A stretch of DNA of 64,000 nucleotides from Streptomyces sp. Tue 6430 (lineage in GTDB: Bacteria; Actinomycetota; Actinomycetes; Streptomycetales; Streptomycetaceae). The stretch's first letter is position 1. Every line of letters begins with the position of its first letter. The notes beneath the pieces are model-generated. The model ran no database searches and was not told the DNA's origin. It saw nothing but the letters and a program-made list of their open reading frames with translations. This document shows, piece after piece, positions 37,892 through 47,160 of this stretch. The translations under genes and the position numbers were made by a program. The stretch is taken from NCBI GenBank assembly GCA_021568835.1, contig JAKGSH010000010.1, forward strand, positions 3,968,001 to 4,032,000, given 5' to 3'.

Positions 37892-39329
37892 ATGGCGGGC
37901 GTGATCCAGATGACCGCTCGCCGTTCGTCGTTGTCGCTCCTCCTCGCCCGGTCGCGCCACCGTTCCCCGGACTGGCCGCCGCGCTGCTCGGCGGTGCGCT
38001 GGCCGCGGGGCTCGGGCTCGGTTCGTTCGCCGTGCTGGTGACGGTGCTGTGGATCAGCTCGCCCTATCCGGACAGCGGGCCCGGTGGCGCACTGCACGTC
38101 GCCGCCGCGCTGTGGCTGCTGGCGCACGGGGTGGAGCTGGTCCGCGACGGCACCCCGTCCGGGGCCCCCGCGCCGGTCGGCGTCACCCCTCTGCTGCTGC
38201 TCGCCCTGCCGGTGTGGCTGCTGCACCGGGCCGCGCGGGACGCCGTGGACGGGACCGGGGAGGAGGGCGCCCCCCTGGTGAGCGCGCGGACCGCGTGGGC
38301 GGGGGTGGTCCTCGGGTACCTCGCCGTCGCCGCGGCGGCCGCGGGGTACGCGGCCGGTGGCGCCCTGCGGCCCTCCTGGCTCGGGCTCGTGGTGTCGCTG
38401 CCGCTGCTCGTGGCCGTCGCCGCGGGGGTCGGGGTGTGGGTGGCGTACGGGTGTCCCCGCGGGCCGGTGGAGCGGGTGCTGGCGCTGCTGCCGCGCGGTG
38501 CGCGGCGGCTGGTGCTGGGGGTGGAGGGCCGGGAGCGGGTGGCGGTGGCCGTGCGGGCGGCGGGGGCGGGGGCCGCGGTGCTGGTGGGGGGCGGTGCCCT
38601 GCTGGTGGCCGTCTCGTCGGTGTGGCACCTCGGGGTGGCGCGGGAGGCGTTCCTGGAACTGACCGAGGTCTGGTCGGGGCGGTTCGCGGTGCTGTTGCTG
38701 TGCGTGGTGCTGGTGCCCAACGCGGCGGTGTGGGGAGCGGCGTACGCGCTGGGCCCCGGGTTCGTGCTGGGGGCCGGGCACGTGGTGGCGCCGTCGGCCT
38801 CCGACCCGGCTCCGCTGCTGCCGCCGTTCCCGCTGCTCGCGGCGGTGCCGGAGGCGGGTGCGGGCGGGGGGCTGAACTGGGCCGCGGCGGTCGTGGCGCT
38901 GCTGGGCGCGGGCGTGGTGGGGATGTTCGTGGGCCGGGGTGCGGTGCGGCCCGGCGGACGGGTCTGGTCCTGGAAGCGGACGGTGGGGGTGGTGGGGCTG
39001 GCGGGGGTGCTGTGCGCGGTCGGGTTCGGCGTGCTGGCCGGGATGGCCGGGGGCCGTTGGGCGTGGGGAACCTGGCCCGGTTCGGGCCGGTGGGATGGCA
39101 GGTGGGGGCGGCGGTGTGGGTGTGGGTGGTGGGGGTGGGGGTGCCGGTCGGACTCGGTCTGCGGTGGTGGTGGGCGCGGAGGGAAGGGGAGGGGGCGGCA
39201 GCGGCGGTGGCTGTGCCGGCGGCGTCTCCGTCCCCGTCCCCGGCTCCGGTGGTCGTGCCCGCGCCGGCGTCCGGCGGCGACGCCGAGCCGTACGACTTCG
39301 AGCGGGAGGAAGGGACCGGGATGCCGTGA
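37892..39329 (+). CDS. DUF6350-type polytopic membrane protein (two frame breaks)
   Basis: About 479 aa when repaired. Roughly ten hydrophobic helices, starting LAAALLGGALAAGLGLGSFAVLVTVLWISSPYPDSG and HVAAALWLLAHGVELV, then PVGVTPLLLLALPVWLLHRAARDA. The end is an Ala/Pro tail with YDFEREEG. This family is common in actinomycetes next to purN; function unknown. One base is missing at 37965-37968 (joins RHRSP to GLAAALL) and one at 39065-39068 (joins RWAWG to NLARFGPVGW). ATG 37892 follows a GGGA. Confidence 0.7.
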
Positions 39330-39409
39330 GCGGCTGGGAGCCGTCTCACCCCGCCGCGCCTTCCCGTCCCCACCTCGGGGGTCGCGCCTCAGGCCCCTTG
39401 TCCGCTTGC

Positions 39410-39460
39410 CGGCTCTGAACGGGTCCCGTCCTCAAGTGCCGGACGGGCTGGTGCGAGCGG
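39410..39460. repeat. Copy of a dispersed Streptomyces intergenic repeat
   Basis: The segment around GTCCTCAAGTGCCGGACGGG resembles the family with CGTCCGGCGTTTGAGGAC that is scattered between Streptomyces genes, here in inverse orientation. A small inverted repeat GGGGGTCCCCCTCCGGGGGA lies at 39591-39611. The stretch 39330-39654 holds no gene. Recognised from memory. Confidence 0.45.
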
Positions 39461-39654
39461 CTCGGCCTCGCCTGGTGCCGCGGCAGGCAGCGTCTGCCCG
39501 TCGAGGAGCGGCGTCCGGTGCGTGCTCTCGGCGTGCCGGCCGGAAGCCCTCGTACGGGACGTACTCGGGCTTTCGGCCGGTGCGGCGAGTGGGGGTCCCC
39601 CTCCGGGGGAGCGTGCCGGGCGTCGCGACGGGGCGAACGTCGCCTGTTGCGGCA

Positions 39655-40489
39655 CTAGCTGTTGCCGCCCAGGACGTCCCTCAGCTGTGTGGGCAGGAGG
39701 TCGGTGCAGGCCTGCTTGGACTCGTTGGTCAGGGCGTCGCTCGTGCAGGTGTAGTAGTCGCGGTAGACCAGCTGCGCCGTGAAGGTGAGGGCCACCAGGG
39801 CCAGGGCCAGGGAGGCGGTGACGATGCCGCTGACGGCCGCCGTGGTCTGGGGACGGGCGGGCGGCTGGGGGTTGTCCGGGTCGGGGGTGCGCGGCTTGGC
39901 GCGCAGCGCGCTGATGCCCCAGTTGAGGGCCAGCGCGCCGAGGAGGAGGGCCACGTAGGGCCAGCCGAAGAGGGCGAAGAAGAAGGCCCACATACCGCAC
40001 AGGAGGGCGTAGCGTGCGCGGCGCTGGGACGGGTCGGTGGGGTCCCAGCGCGGGGTGGGAGCGGGGCCGGAGCCGGGGCCGTCCTCGGGAGGGCCGCCGG
40101 GGCGCTCGCCGAAGCCGCCGCCGGAACGGCCGGGCTGGCGGTCGCTCCACTGGCTGCCCCAGGGGGAGTTCCCCGACGGCGGCTCGCCACCGCCCCGGGC
40201 CGGGCGGCGGGGCTGCCACGGCCGGTCCGGGGTGCCCTCCGGGGCGGGGCGAAGGGGTTGTCGTCGTTCGGCGAGGAGCCGCCCGGGAGGAGTCGTTCGG
40301 GGAGGAGTCGTTCGGCGCGGAGCCGCTCGGCGGGGAATCCTTCGACGAGGAGCCCCCGTCGCCGTTCGCCCGGCCCGTGGACGCGTCGGGCGGGGTGGCT
40401 GGGCGCTCCCGCAGCAGCACGGCGCCGCGCTCCCCTCCCTGCGGTGACTGCGGGGGGAGCGTGAGGAGTCGCAGACTGCGGTCCGGCAT
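39655..40489 (-). CDS. Membrane protein with disordered N-terminus (two frame breaks)
   Basis: About 278 aa when repaired. The N-terminus (MPDRSLRLLTLPP...) leads into about 130 residues rich in Ser, Pro, Asp and Gly with NDSSPNDSS repeats and WQPRRPARGGG, then two or three helices (GMWAFFFALFGWPYVALLLGALALNWGISAL, VSGIVTASLALALVALTFTAQLVY) and a short exposed tail with two Cys (YYTCTSDALTNESKQACTDLL). DUF4190-like in layout. Missing bases at 40285-40287 and 40241-40244 restore one frame. Function unknown. Confidence 0.65.
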
Positions 40490-40687
40490 CAAGAGAGCGT
40501 CTTCCTCTATGGGATCACGACGGTGGTCACGGCCTGCCGGCCGAGGCGACCGCGTACGGCTGTCGGAGGTGAGCGGTCACAGGGAGAACGCTCCGCACGA
40601 CGACCGCGTTCCCGAGCCCGTTCGCCCCAGACGCTACCTTCCGGCCACGCCCCCGTCCCGCGGGGGCCGTCCGGTGTGCCGGTATCG

Positions 40688-40715
40688 TTGCTGACGGTCG
40701 GCCGCTTCGTAGACT
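40688..40715 (+). promoter_or_regulatory. purNH promoter
   Basis: TTGCTG (40688-40693), 16-nt spacer, TAGACT (40710-40715), a good housekeeping-type match; start site expected near 40722, about 90 nt before purN. Confidence 0.6.
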
Positions 40716-40737
40716 TCCCCGTATCCCGGGGCGCGAA

Positions 40738-40753
40738 GCATTCGTATGAATGC
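40738..40753. promoter_or_regulatory. Inverted repeat in the purN leader
   Basis: GCATTC-GTAT-GAATGC, 6-bp arms, 16-31 nt downstream of the predicted start site. Candidate operator for purine control; no factor identified. Confidence 0.35.
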
Positions 40754-40812
40754 ACAAGCGTGGCGTCGTGGGTCGGCCGACGACAGACGCTCCCCCGAGA
40801 AAGGGCCCCATC

Positions 40813-41442
40813 GTGGCCGCCAAGCCCGAGGCCAGGCGCCTCGTCGTGCTGGTCTCCGGTTCCGGTACGAATCTTCAGGCGCTGCTCGACGAGATCGCCG
40901 CGACCGGTGTCGAGGCGTACGGCGCCGAGATCGTGGCCGTCGGCGCGGACCGGGAGGGCATCGAGGGGCTCGCGCGGGCCGAGCGGGCCGGGATCCCCAC
41001 CTTCGTGCGCAGGGTGAAGGACTACGCGACCCGCGAGGAGTGGGACGCCGCCCTCGCGGAGGCCGTCGCCGCCCACGAGCCCGACCTCGTCGTGTCCGCC
41101 GGGTTCATGAAGATCGTCGGCAAGGAGTTCCTGGCGCGGTTCGGCGGGCGGTTCGTCAACACCCACCCCGCCCTGCTCCCCAGTTTTCCGGGTGCCCACG
41201 GGGTGCGGGACGCGCTCGCGTACGGCGCCCGGGTGACCGGCTGCACCGTCCACTTCGTCGACGACGGCGTCGACACCGGCCCGATCATCGCCCAGGGCGT
41301 GGTGGAGGTCCGGGACGAGGACGACGAGGGCGCGCTGCACGAGCGCATCAAGGAAGTCGAGCGAAGGCTGCTCGTCGAGGTCGTGGGGCGCCTCGCCCGC
41401 AACGGCTATCACATCGAGGGACGAAAGGTAGTTATCCAGTGA
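40813..41442 (+). CDS. purN: Phosphoribosylglycinamide formyltransferase
   Basis: 209 aa. Transfers formyl from 10-formyl-THF to GAR in purine synthesis. Motifs: LVSGSGTNLQALLD (phosphate binding), the Asn-His-Asp centre in FVNTHPALLPSFPGAHGV and VTGCTVHFVDDGVDTGPII. GTG 40813 with AAAGGG upstream gives the usual family start (RRLVVLVSGSG); an ATG at 40750 would add 21 atypical residues. The stop overlaps the purH start (GTGA), so both are coupled. Confidence 0.95.
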   Translation: MAAKPEARRLVVLVSGSGTNLQALLDEIAATGVEAYGAEIVAVGADREGIEGLARAERAGIPTFVRRVKDYATREEWDAALAEAVAAHEPDLVVSAGFMKIVGKEFLARFGGRFVNTHPALLPSFPGAHGVRDALAYGARVTGCTVHFVDDGVDTGPIIAQGVVEVRDEDDEGALHERIKEVERRLLVEVVGRLARNGYHIEGRKVVIQ

Positions 41443-43010
41443 CCGCCGAGAGCAACGAGAGCACCCAGCGGCCGATCCGTCGCGCGCTCGTCAGCGTCTA
41501 CGACAAGACCGGCCTCGAAGAGCTGGCCCGCGGGCTGCACGAGGCCGGTGTCACCCTCGTCTCCACCGGGTCCACCGCCTCCCGCATCGCCGCCGCCGGC
41601 GTCCCCGTCACCAAGGTCGAGGAGCTGACCGGCTTCCCCGAGTGCCTGGACGGACGCGTCAAGACCCTGCACCCGCGCGTGCACGCCGGCATCCTCGCCG
41701 ACCTGCGGCTGGAGGACCACCGCCGCCAGCTCGCCGAGCTGGGCGTCGAGCCGTTCGACCTCGTCGTCGTGAACCTCTACCCGTTCCGCGAGACGGTCGC
41801 CTCCGGCGCCTCGCCCGACGAGTGCGTCGAGCAGATCGACATCGGCGGGCCGTCCATGGTGCGCGCCGCCGCCAAGAACCACCCGTCGGTCGCCGTGGTC
41901 ACCAGTCCGGACCGGTACGCCGACGTCCTCGCCGCGGTCGAGGACGGCGGCTTCGACCTCGCCACCCGCAAGCGGCTGGCCGCCGAGGCCTTCCAGCACA
42001 CGGCCGCCTACGACGTCGCCGTCGCCTCCTGGTTCGCCGACGACTACGCGGCCGTCGACGACAGCGGCTTCCCCGACTTCCTGGGCCACACCTACGCGCG
42101 CAAGAACACCCTGCGCTACGGCGAGAACCCGCACCAGGGCGCGGCGCTCTACGTCGACGGCACCGGCGGCCTCGCCGAGGCGGAGCAGCTCCACGGCAAG
42201 GAGATGTCGTACAACAACTACACGGACACGGACGCCGCCCGCCGCGCCGCGTACGACCACGACGAGCCCTGCGTCGCGATCATCAAGCACGCCAACCCCT
42301 GCGGTATCGCGATCGGCGCGGATGTCGCCGAGGCGCACCGCAAGGCGCACGCGTGCGACCCGCTGTCGGCGTTCGGTGGCGTCATCGCGGTCAACCGCCC
42401 GGTCTCCAAGGAGATGGCGGAGCAGGTCGCCGAGATCTTCACCGAGGTCATCGTCGCGCCCGGCTACGAGGAGGGGGCCCTGGAGGCCCTCGCCAAGAAG
42501 AAGAACATCCGGGTGCTCAAGGCCGAGGGTGCCCCGGCCAACCCCGTCGAGGTCAAGCCCGTCGACGGCGGCGCCCTCCTCCAGGTCACCGACCGCCTCC
42601 AGGCCGAGGGCGACGACCCGGCCCACTGGACGCTGGCGACGGGCGAGGCGCTCACCGCCGGCGAGCTGGCCGAGCTGTCCTTCGCCTGGAAGGCCTGCCG
42701 GGCCGTGAAGTCCAACGCGATCCTGCTCGCCAAGGACGGCGCCTCGGTCGGCGTCGGCATGGGCCAGGTCAACCGGGTGGACTCCGCCAAGCTCGCCGTC
42801 GAGCGGGCCGGCGCGGAGCGCGCGCAGGGGGCGTACGCCGCCTCCGACGCGTTCTTCCCCTTCCCCGACGGGCTGGAGATCCTCGTCGAGGCCGGGGTGA
42901 GGGCTGTCGTGCAGCCGGGCGGTTCGGTTCGTGACGAGCAGGTCGTCGAGGCCGCGAAGAAGGCGGGCGTCACCATGTACTTCACGGGGACGCGCCACTT
43001 CTTCCACTGA
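41439..43010 (+). CDS. purH: AICAR transformylase/IMP cyclohydrolase
   Basis: 523 aa, bifunctional. It formylates AICAR with 10-formyl-THF and closes the ring to IMP. The N-terminal MGS-like cyclohydrolase domain is seen in IRRALVSVYDKTGLEELARGLHEAGVTLVSTGSTA and GGRVKTLHP-type DGRVKTLHPRVHAGIL; the transformylase domain in LRYGENPHQGAAL, IKHANPCG (catalytic Lys-His), and PGGSVRDEQVVEAA. GTG start overlaps the purN stop; AAAGG lies 11 nt upstream. Intact. Confidence 0.98.
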   Translation: MTAESNESTQRPIRRALVSVYDKTGLEELARGLHEAGVTLVSTGSTASRIAAAGVPVTKVEELTGFPECLDGRVKTLHPRVHAGILADLRLEDHRRQLAELGVEPFDLVVVNLYPFRETVASGASPDECVEQIDIGGPSMVRAAAKNHPSVAVVTSPDRYADVLAAVEDGGFDLATRKRLAAEAFQHTAAYDVAVASWFADDYAAVDDSGFPDFLGHTYARKNTLRYGENPHQGAALYVDGTGGLAEAEQLHGKEMSYNNYTDTDAARRAAYDHDEPCVAIIKHANPCGIAIGADVAEAHRKAHACDPLSAFGGVIAVNRPVSKEMAEQVAEIFTEVIVAPGYEEGALEALAKKKNIRVLKAEGAPANPVEVKPVDGGALLQVTDRLQAEGDDPAHWTLATGEALTAGELAELSFAWKACRAVKSNAILLAKDGASVGVGMGQVNRVDSAKLAVERAGAERAQGAYAASDAFFPFPDGLEILVEAGVRAVVQPGGSVRDEQVVEAAKKAGVTMYFTGTRHFFH

Positions 43011-43152
43011 TCCGTGGCTGCCGCGTGATCCCTGGCGGACACCTGATCCGCGGCGGACGCGGGGGCGGGCGGCCCGGCACCGCGCCGGACCGCCCGCCAC
43101 CCCGGGCGATCGCCGTGGGCGCCCCCGCCGACCGGTGCGGGCGCCTGACGGC

Positions 43153-43247
43153 TCCGGGGCCGGCCGGCGGGTCCGCAGGCGGCCGGTGGGTCCGGGGCCG
43201 GCCGGTGGGTTTGGGACCGTCCCGCGGTCCGGGGCCGGCCGGCGGGT
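43153..43247. repeat. Degenerate GGGGCCGGCCGG(C/T)GGGT repeats after purH
   Basis: TCCGGGGCCGGCCGG(C/T)GGGT occurs at 43153-43172, 43191-43210 and 43228-43247, with a shorter related copy at 43176. Intergenic between purH and the convergent membrane gene, whose stop lies at the end of the last copy. No gene in 43011-43246. Confidence 0.75.
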
Positions 43248-43900
43248 CAGTAGCGGGGCCGGCGGAACCAGCCCGCGCTCTCGCGCTTCGCGCAGAAGAC
43301 GATCACCAGGATGCTGACGGCGATGAGGATGAGGCCCAGGCCCCAGGCCGTCAGCATGAAGATGCCGGTGACGATGGCGAACGAGCCGTACACGATGGAG
43401 CACACGCGCACGGCGTTGCCGCCCTTGGCGTACTGGAGGAGCAGCACGACGCCGAGGACCGCGAACACGGTGGCCAGGCTCGCCATGAACACGACGATGC
43501 CCTTGCCCAGGTCGGCGTAGCGCTCCACGTCCGGGTCGTCGGTCACCCCGGCCTTCAGCATCTCCTCGTCCCACCGGGACAGCACCCACACGTACGAGCC
43601 CGCGACGATCAGGTGGGCCAGGGCGATCACACCCATCAGGACCTGCGCGACGCGGGCCGGCCGGGGCATCCGCGCCGGGCCGCCGGGGTGCTGCCCGCCC
43701 TGGAAGTACGGGTCGCCGCCCGGGTACTGCGGGTACGCCTGCTGCGGATACGGCTGCTGCTGGTACGGCTGCTGGTACGGCGGAGCCTGCGGGACGCCGT
43801 GGCCGGGGGCGGGCGGCTGCTGCGGGTGGCCGTAGCCGGGAGCGGCCGGGGGCTGCTGGGGCGGCGGCCCGTAGGGGTTGTTCGGCTCGCCGAAGCTCAT
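43247..43900 (-). CDS. Membrane protein with Pro/Gln/Tyr-rich N-terminus
   Basis: 217 aa; GGAAGGACC precedes the ATG. About 75 residues rich in Pro, Gln, Gly and Tyr (PYQQPYQQQPYPQQAYPQYPGG) precede three or four helices (VAQVLMGVIALAHLIVAGSYVWVL, GIVVFMASLATVFAVLGVVLLLQYA, VCSIVYGSFAIVTGIFML, WGLGLILIAVSILVIVFC). This layout is common in actinomycete envelope proteins of unknown role. Its stop coincides with a G/C repeat. Confidence 0.75.
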   Translation of the reverse strand: MSFGEPNNPYGPPPQQPPAAPGYGHPQQPPAPGHGVPQAPPYQQPYQQQPYPQQAYPQYPGGDPYFQGGQHPGGPARMPRPARVAQVLMGVIALAHLIVAGSYVWVLSRWDEEMLKAGVTDDPDVERYADLGKGIVVFMASLATVFAVLGVVLLLQYAKGGNAVRVCSIVYGSFAIVTGIFMLTAWGLGLILIAVSILVIVFCAKRESAGWFRRPRY

Positions 43901-44181
43901 GGCGGTCCTTCCTCCGTGTGCACTCGAGTGCGGGGACGACGCGTGGCACGTGCGGAGGAAAGTCGTACGGATGCGGTGCGTCCCCCCGGTACTGCCCGCG
44001 CACTGGCGTCAATCGTTCGTCAGCGGCCGGTTCGTTGTCCAGCCGGTGACCCGGGACGTTGTGCAAGTGCAACTCGGTGGATCACCGCCGCGACGGCCGC
44101 CGCGCCGGGCCCGGCGGGTGCGTCCGGCGGCGGGGTCACCCGGAGTGGAACCGGGAGGGCGTCATCCGGGAGGATGGGTCC

Positions 44182-45036
44182 ATGACCGCCCAGATTCTCG
44201 ATGGCAAGGCCACCGCGGCCGAGATCAAGTCGGACCTGACCGCCCGCGTGGCGGCGCTGAGGGAGAAGGGCGTCACGCCCGGCCTCGGCACGATCCTCGT
44301 CGGGGACGATCCCGGCAGCCAGAAGTACGTCGCCGGCAAGCACCGCGACTGCGCCGAGGTGGGCATCGCCTCCATCCAGCGCGAACTGCCCGGCACGGCC
44401 ACGCAGGAGGAGATCGAGGCGGTCGTCCGCGAGCTGAACGAGGACCCGGACTGCACCGGCTACATCGTGCAGCTCCCGCTGCCCAAGGGCATCGACGAGA
44501 ACCGCGTCCTCGAACTGATGGACCCCGCCAAGGACGCCGACGGCCTGCACCCGATGAACCTCGGCCGCCTCGTCCTCAACGAACCGGCCCCGCTGCCCTG
44601 CACCCCCAACGGCGTGCTGACCCTGCTGCGCCGCCACGGCGTCGAGATCAAGGGCGCCGAGGTCGTGGTCGTCGGCCGCGGCGTCACCATCGGCCGTTCG
44701 ATGCCGCTGCTGCTGACCCGGCGCAGCGAGAACGCCACGGTCACCCAGTGCCACACCGGCACCCGCGACCTCTCGGCGCACCTGCGGCGGGCGGACATCA
44801 TCGTCGCCGCCGCGGGCTCGGCCCACCTGATCCGCGCCGAGGACGTCAAGCCGGGCGCGGCCGTCCTCGACGTGGGCGTCTCGCGCAACGCGGAGGGGAA
44901 GATCGTGGGCGACGTCCACCCGGACGTCCGCGAGGTGGCCGCCTGGATCTCCCCGAACCCGGGCGGCGTCGGCCCGATGACCCGCGCCCAGCTGCTCGTC
45001 AACGTGGTCGAGGCGGCGGAGCGCAGTGTCGGCTGA
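44182..45036 (+). CDS. folD: Methylene-THF dehydrogenase/cyclohydrolase
   Basis: 284 aa. Interconverts 5,10-methylene-THF, methenyl-THF and 10-formyl-THF, which supplies purN and purH nearby. Motifs: VGDDPGSQKYVAGKHRDCAEVGI (substrate Lys region), GYIVQLPLPKGI, KDADGLHPMNLGRL, VVVVGRGVTIGRSMPLLL and the C-terminal PGGVGPMTRAQLLVN. The usual SxxY-x-x-x-K motif reads QKYVAGK here, with the conserved Tyr and Lys present. The stop overlaps the next gene by 11 nt. Confidence 0.97.
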   Translation: MTAQILDGKATAAEIKSDLTARVAALREKGVTPGLGTILVGDDPGSQKYVAGKHRDCAEVGIASIQRELPGTATQEEIEAVVRELNEDPDCTGYIVQLPLPKGIDENRVLELMDPAKDADGLHPMNLGRLVLNEPAPLPCTPNGVLTLLRRHGVEIKGAEVVVVGRGVTIGRSMPLLLTRRSENATVTQCHTGTRDLSAHLRRADIIVAAAGSAHLIRAEDVKPGAAVLDVGVSRNAEGKIVGDVHPDVREVAAWISPNPGGVGPMTRAQLLVNVVEAAERSVG

Positions 45037-45625
45037 CCCCGGGAACCACCCCGAGCGCACGGCCGCCGACTCCACCGCCGCCGACCGCACGGACCGCGCC
45101 GACGCCGCGGGCCGGCCCGACGCCACGGAGCGGCCCGATGACGGCGCGGCGGCCCGGTCCGCCGAGGAGCGGGCGTTCGTGGAGCCCGTCGTCCGCGACC
45201 CGGTCAGCGCGCCCGACGCCGACGGCGTCCCGCGCCGCGCGACCCGCCGCTTCCCCCTGTTCACACGGGACACCGCCCGCCCCGAGGGCGGCGGCCGGGC
45301 CGCACCCGGGGACGCGCCCGCGCCCGCCCGGCAGTGGCCGATCCTGGCCGTCCTCGGCCTGGTCGCCCTCGGCCTGCTGGTGACCGCCTTCGACCAGTTC
45401 CGGGTCGGCACGATCCTGATCGGCGCCGCCCTGCTCGGCGGCGCGGCCCTGCGCTGGTTCCTGCCCGGCGTCGGCATGCTCGCCGTCCGCTCCCGCTTCA
45501 CCGACATCGCGACGTACGGCGTGCTGGGCGCGGCGATCGTCCTGCTGGCGCTGATGGCCCAGCCCAGCCCGTGGCTGCAGATCCCCTTCCTGAAGGACAC
45601 CCTGCACTTCACGGTCGACGGCTGA
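45026..45625 (+). CDS. DUF3017 membrane protein coupled to folD
   Basis: 199 aa, GTG start inside folD. An 80-residue acidic, Ala-rich N-terminus with repeated TAADRTDRADA-type steps is followed by three helices (WPILAVLGLVALGLLVTAFDQF, IGAALLGGAALRWFLPGVGML, TYGVLGAAIVLLALMAQPSPWL). DUF3017 members sit after folD in actinomycetes as a rule; function unknown. The operon ends at the hairpin 45646-45685. Confidence 0.8.
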   Translation: MSADPGNHPERTAADSTAADRTDRADAAGRPDATERPDDGAAARSAEERAFVEPVVRDPVSAPDADGVPRRATRRFPLFTRDTARPEGGGRAAPGDAPAPARQWPILAVLGLVALGLLVTAFDQFRVGTILIGAALLGGAALRWFLPGVGMLAVRSRFTDIATYGVLGAAIVLLALMAQPSPWLQIPFLKDTLHFTVDG

Positions 45626-45645
45626 CGGCCCGGTTCCACGCGCGT

Positions 45646-45685
45646 ACGGCGGCCCGTCCTCTCCCCGAGAAGGACGGGCCGCCGT
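45646..45685 (+). terminator. folD operon terminator
   Basis: Perfect 15-bp stem (45646-45660 with 45671-45685) and a 10-nt loop, 20 nt after the DUF3017 gene. Confidence 0.85.
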
Positions 45686-45885
45686 CGTGCTCCACGCTGC
45701 CGCACGGGGAGCGCGCCGTTCAACGCCCGGCCGCGCGCTGTGGCACAGCGGTGACCGTTCCGCCACCGTGTGCGCGCCCTGCCACAGTCACGCCCGGACC
45801 GGGAACCGGTCCCGCCGGGGGAGCCGCGGTCCCCGGCCGGGCGCTACCGTGGCCGCGGGGGACACGGCGCGGGAAGGGGGGATCG

Positions 45886-46761
45886 ATGCCTCGCTGGAAG
45901 GACCTGCCGGACGGACTGGATCCGCAGGTCGGGGAGTTCGTCACGCGGCTGCGCCGGATCGTGGACGACGGCGGTGCGAGCCTCGCCGCGCTCGCCGAGG
46001 GCACCGGCTACGGCAAGGCGTCCTGGGAGCGCTACCTCGACGGCCGGCTGCTCGCCCCCAAGGGCGCGGTCGTCGCCCTGGCCGAGGTCACCGGCACCGA
46101 CCCGGTCCCGCTGGTCACCCTGTGGGAACTGGCCGAGCGGGCCTGGAGCCGCTCCACGCTGCGGCACGACGGCGCCACCGAGGCCGTCCTCCTCTCCCGT
46201 GCCCGCACGGTGACGGCCCCGGGGCCCGGTACCGGGCGGCCCGCGGCGGACCCGCCGGCCGGCGCCGCCCGGACCGCGCGGCGCCCGGTGACGTTCCTGG
46301 CCGGCACGCTCGGCGCGCTGGCCGTCACCGTGGGCGCCTTCCTCCTGACCGACGGCGGCCCCGCCGGGAGCGGCCGGACCGCCGCCGCGACGCCCGTCCC
46401 GTCCGCCACCCCCGCCCGCGGCCTGCCGCCGGGCGTACTGTGCGCCGGCCCCGGCTGCACGGGCAGGGACCCGGAGGAGACGGGGTGCGGCGGCGAGCAC
46501 GTCACGACGGCGCGGAGCGTCACCGTCGGCGCGGCCCTGCTGGAGGTCCGCTACAGCGACACGTGCGGCGCCGCCTGGGGCCGGATCGTCGGGGCGGTCC
46601 GGGGGGACACCGTCCGGGTGACCGTGGGCCGGGTGCGGCAGACCGGCGGCATCGCCGACGCCGGTGAGACGATCGCGTACACCCCGATGGTGGCGGTGCG
46701 GGAGCCGGGCGAGATGCGCGCCTGCGCGGAGCTGGCCTCGGGACAGCGGGGCTGTGCCTAG
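45886..46761 (+). CDS. XRE-HTH membrane protein with C-terminal DUF2690-type domain
   Basis: 291 aa. An N-terminal HTH (FVTRLRRIVDDGGASLAALAEGTGYGKASWERYLDGRLLAPKGAVVALAEV), a linker, one helix (VTFLAGTLGALAVTVGAFLL) and an extracytoplasmic domain with four Cys (CAGPGCTGRDPEETGCGG, YSDTCGAAWGRI), which matches DUF2690. Such one-component membrane proteins probably sense an external signal. GGAAGGGGGG precedes the ATG. A Pro/Gly-rich stretch without a gene follows (46762-47160). Confidence 0.85.
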   Translation: MPRWKDLPDGLDPQVGEFVTRLRRIVDDGGASLAALAEGTGYGKASWERYLDGRLLAPKGAVVALAEVTGTDPVPLVTLWELAERAWSRSTLRHDGATEAVLLSRARTVTAPGPGTGRPAADPPAGAARTARRPVTFLAGTLGALAVTVGAFLLTDGGPAGSGRTAAATPVPSATPARGLPPGVLCAGPGCTGRDPEETGCGGEHVTTARSVTVGAALLEVRYSDTCGAAWGRIVGAVRGDTVRVTVGRVRQTGGIADAGETIAYTPMVAVREPGEMRACAELASGQRGCA

Positions 46762-47066
46762 GTGTATCGACCCGCAGCGGGGCCGTACCCGGACGGGGAC
46801 CGTCCGGCCGCCGGGACCGTCCGGAAAGAAACCGGCGCGCACAGGAATACCCCGCCGCGCCCCGGGCACGCGAACGGTACCCCCACGGGAATCCGGCACG
46901 ACCCGGTACCCCGGTCGGCGGCCGCCCGGTTCCCCCTCTCCCGGACCGGCGGCCGCCTCTCGCGCTGTCGGGGCGGGCCCCGCGGCCCGGCGCGGCGGTC
47001 ACGACCGGACGTCGCTCTGTGGGACGGGCCACACAACCCCGGACGTGCGGCATCCCGGATGCGCGA

Positions 47067-47107
47067 TAGCCTGACCGCTGGTCGATCTCTTGACGCCAAG
47101 AGATCGA
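47067..47107 (+). promoter_or_regulatory. mdh -10 box and 26-bp palindromic operator
   Basis: TAGCCT (47067-47072) is the likely -10 box. Just downstream lies a perfect palindrome: TCGATCTCTTG (47082-47092), ACGC, CAAGAGATCGA (47097-47107), placed over or right after the expected start site, where a bound repressor would block transcription. Confidence 0.6.
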
Positions 47108-47160
47108 TCAAACGTCCGGGGCAGGGACGCCCCACCGCCAGCTGTCATACGGAGAACGCC

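Noticed and set aside
40490..40687. A small gene between the membrane protein and purN.
   Set aside because: No start with a ribosome site and no recognisable product; it looks like promoter DNA.
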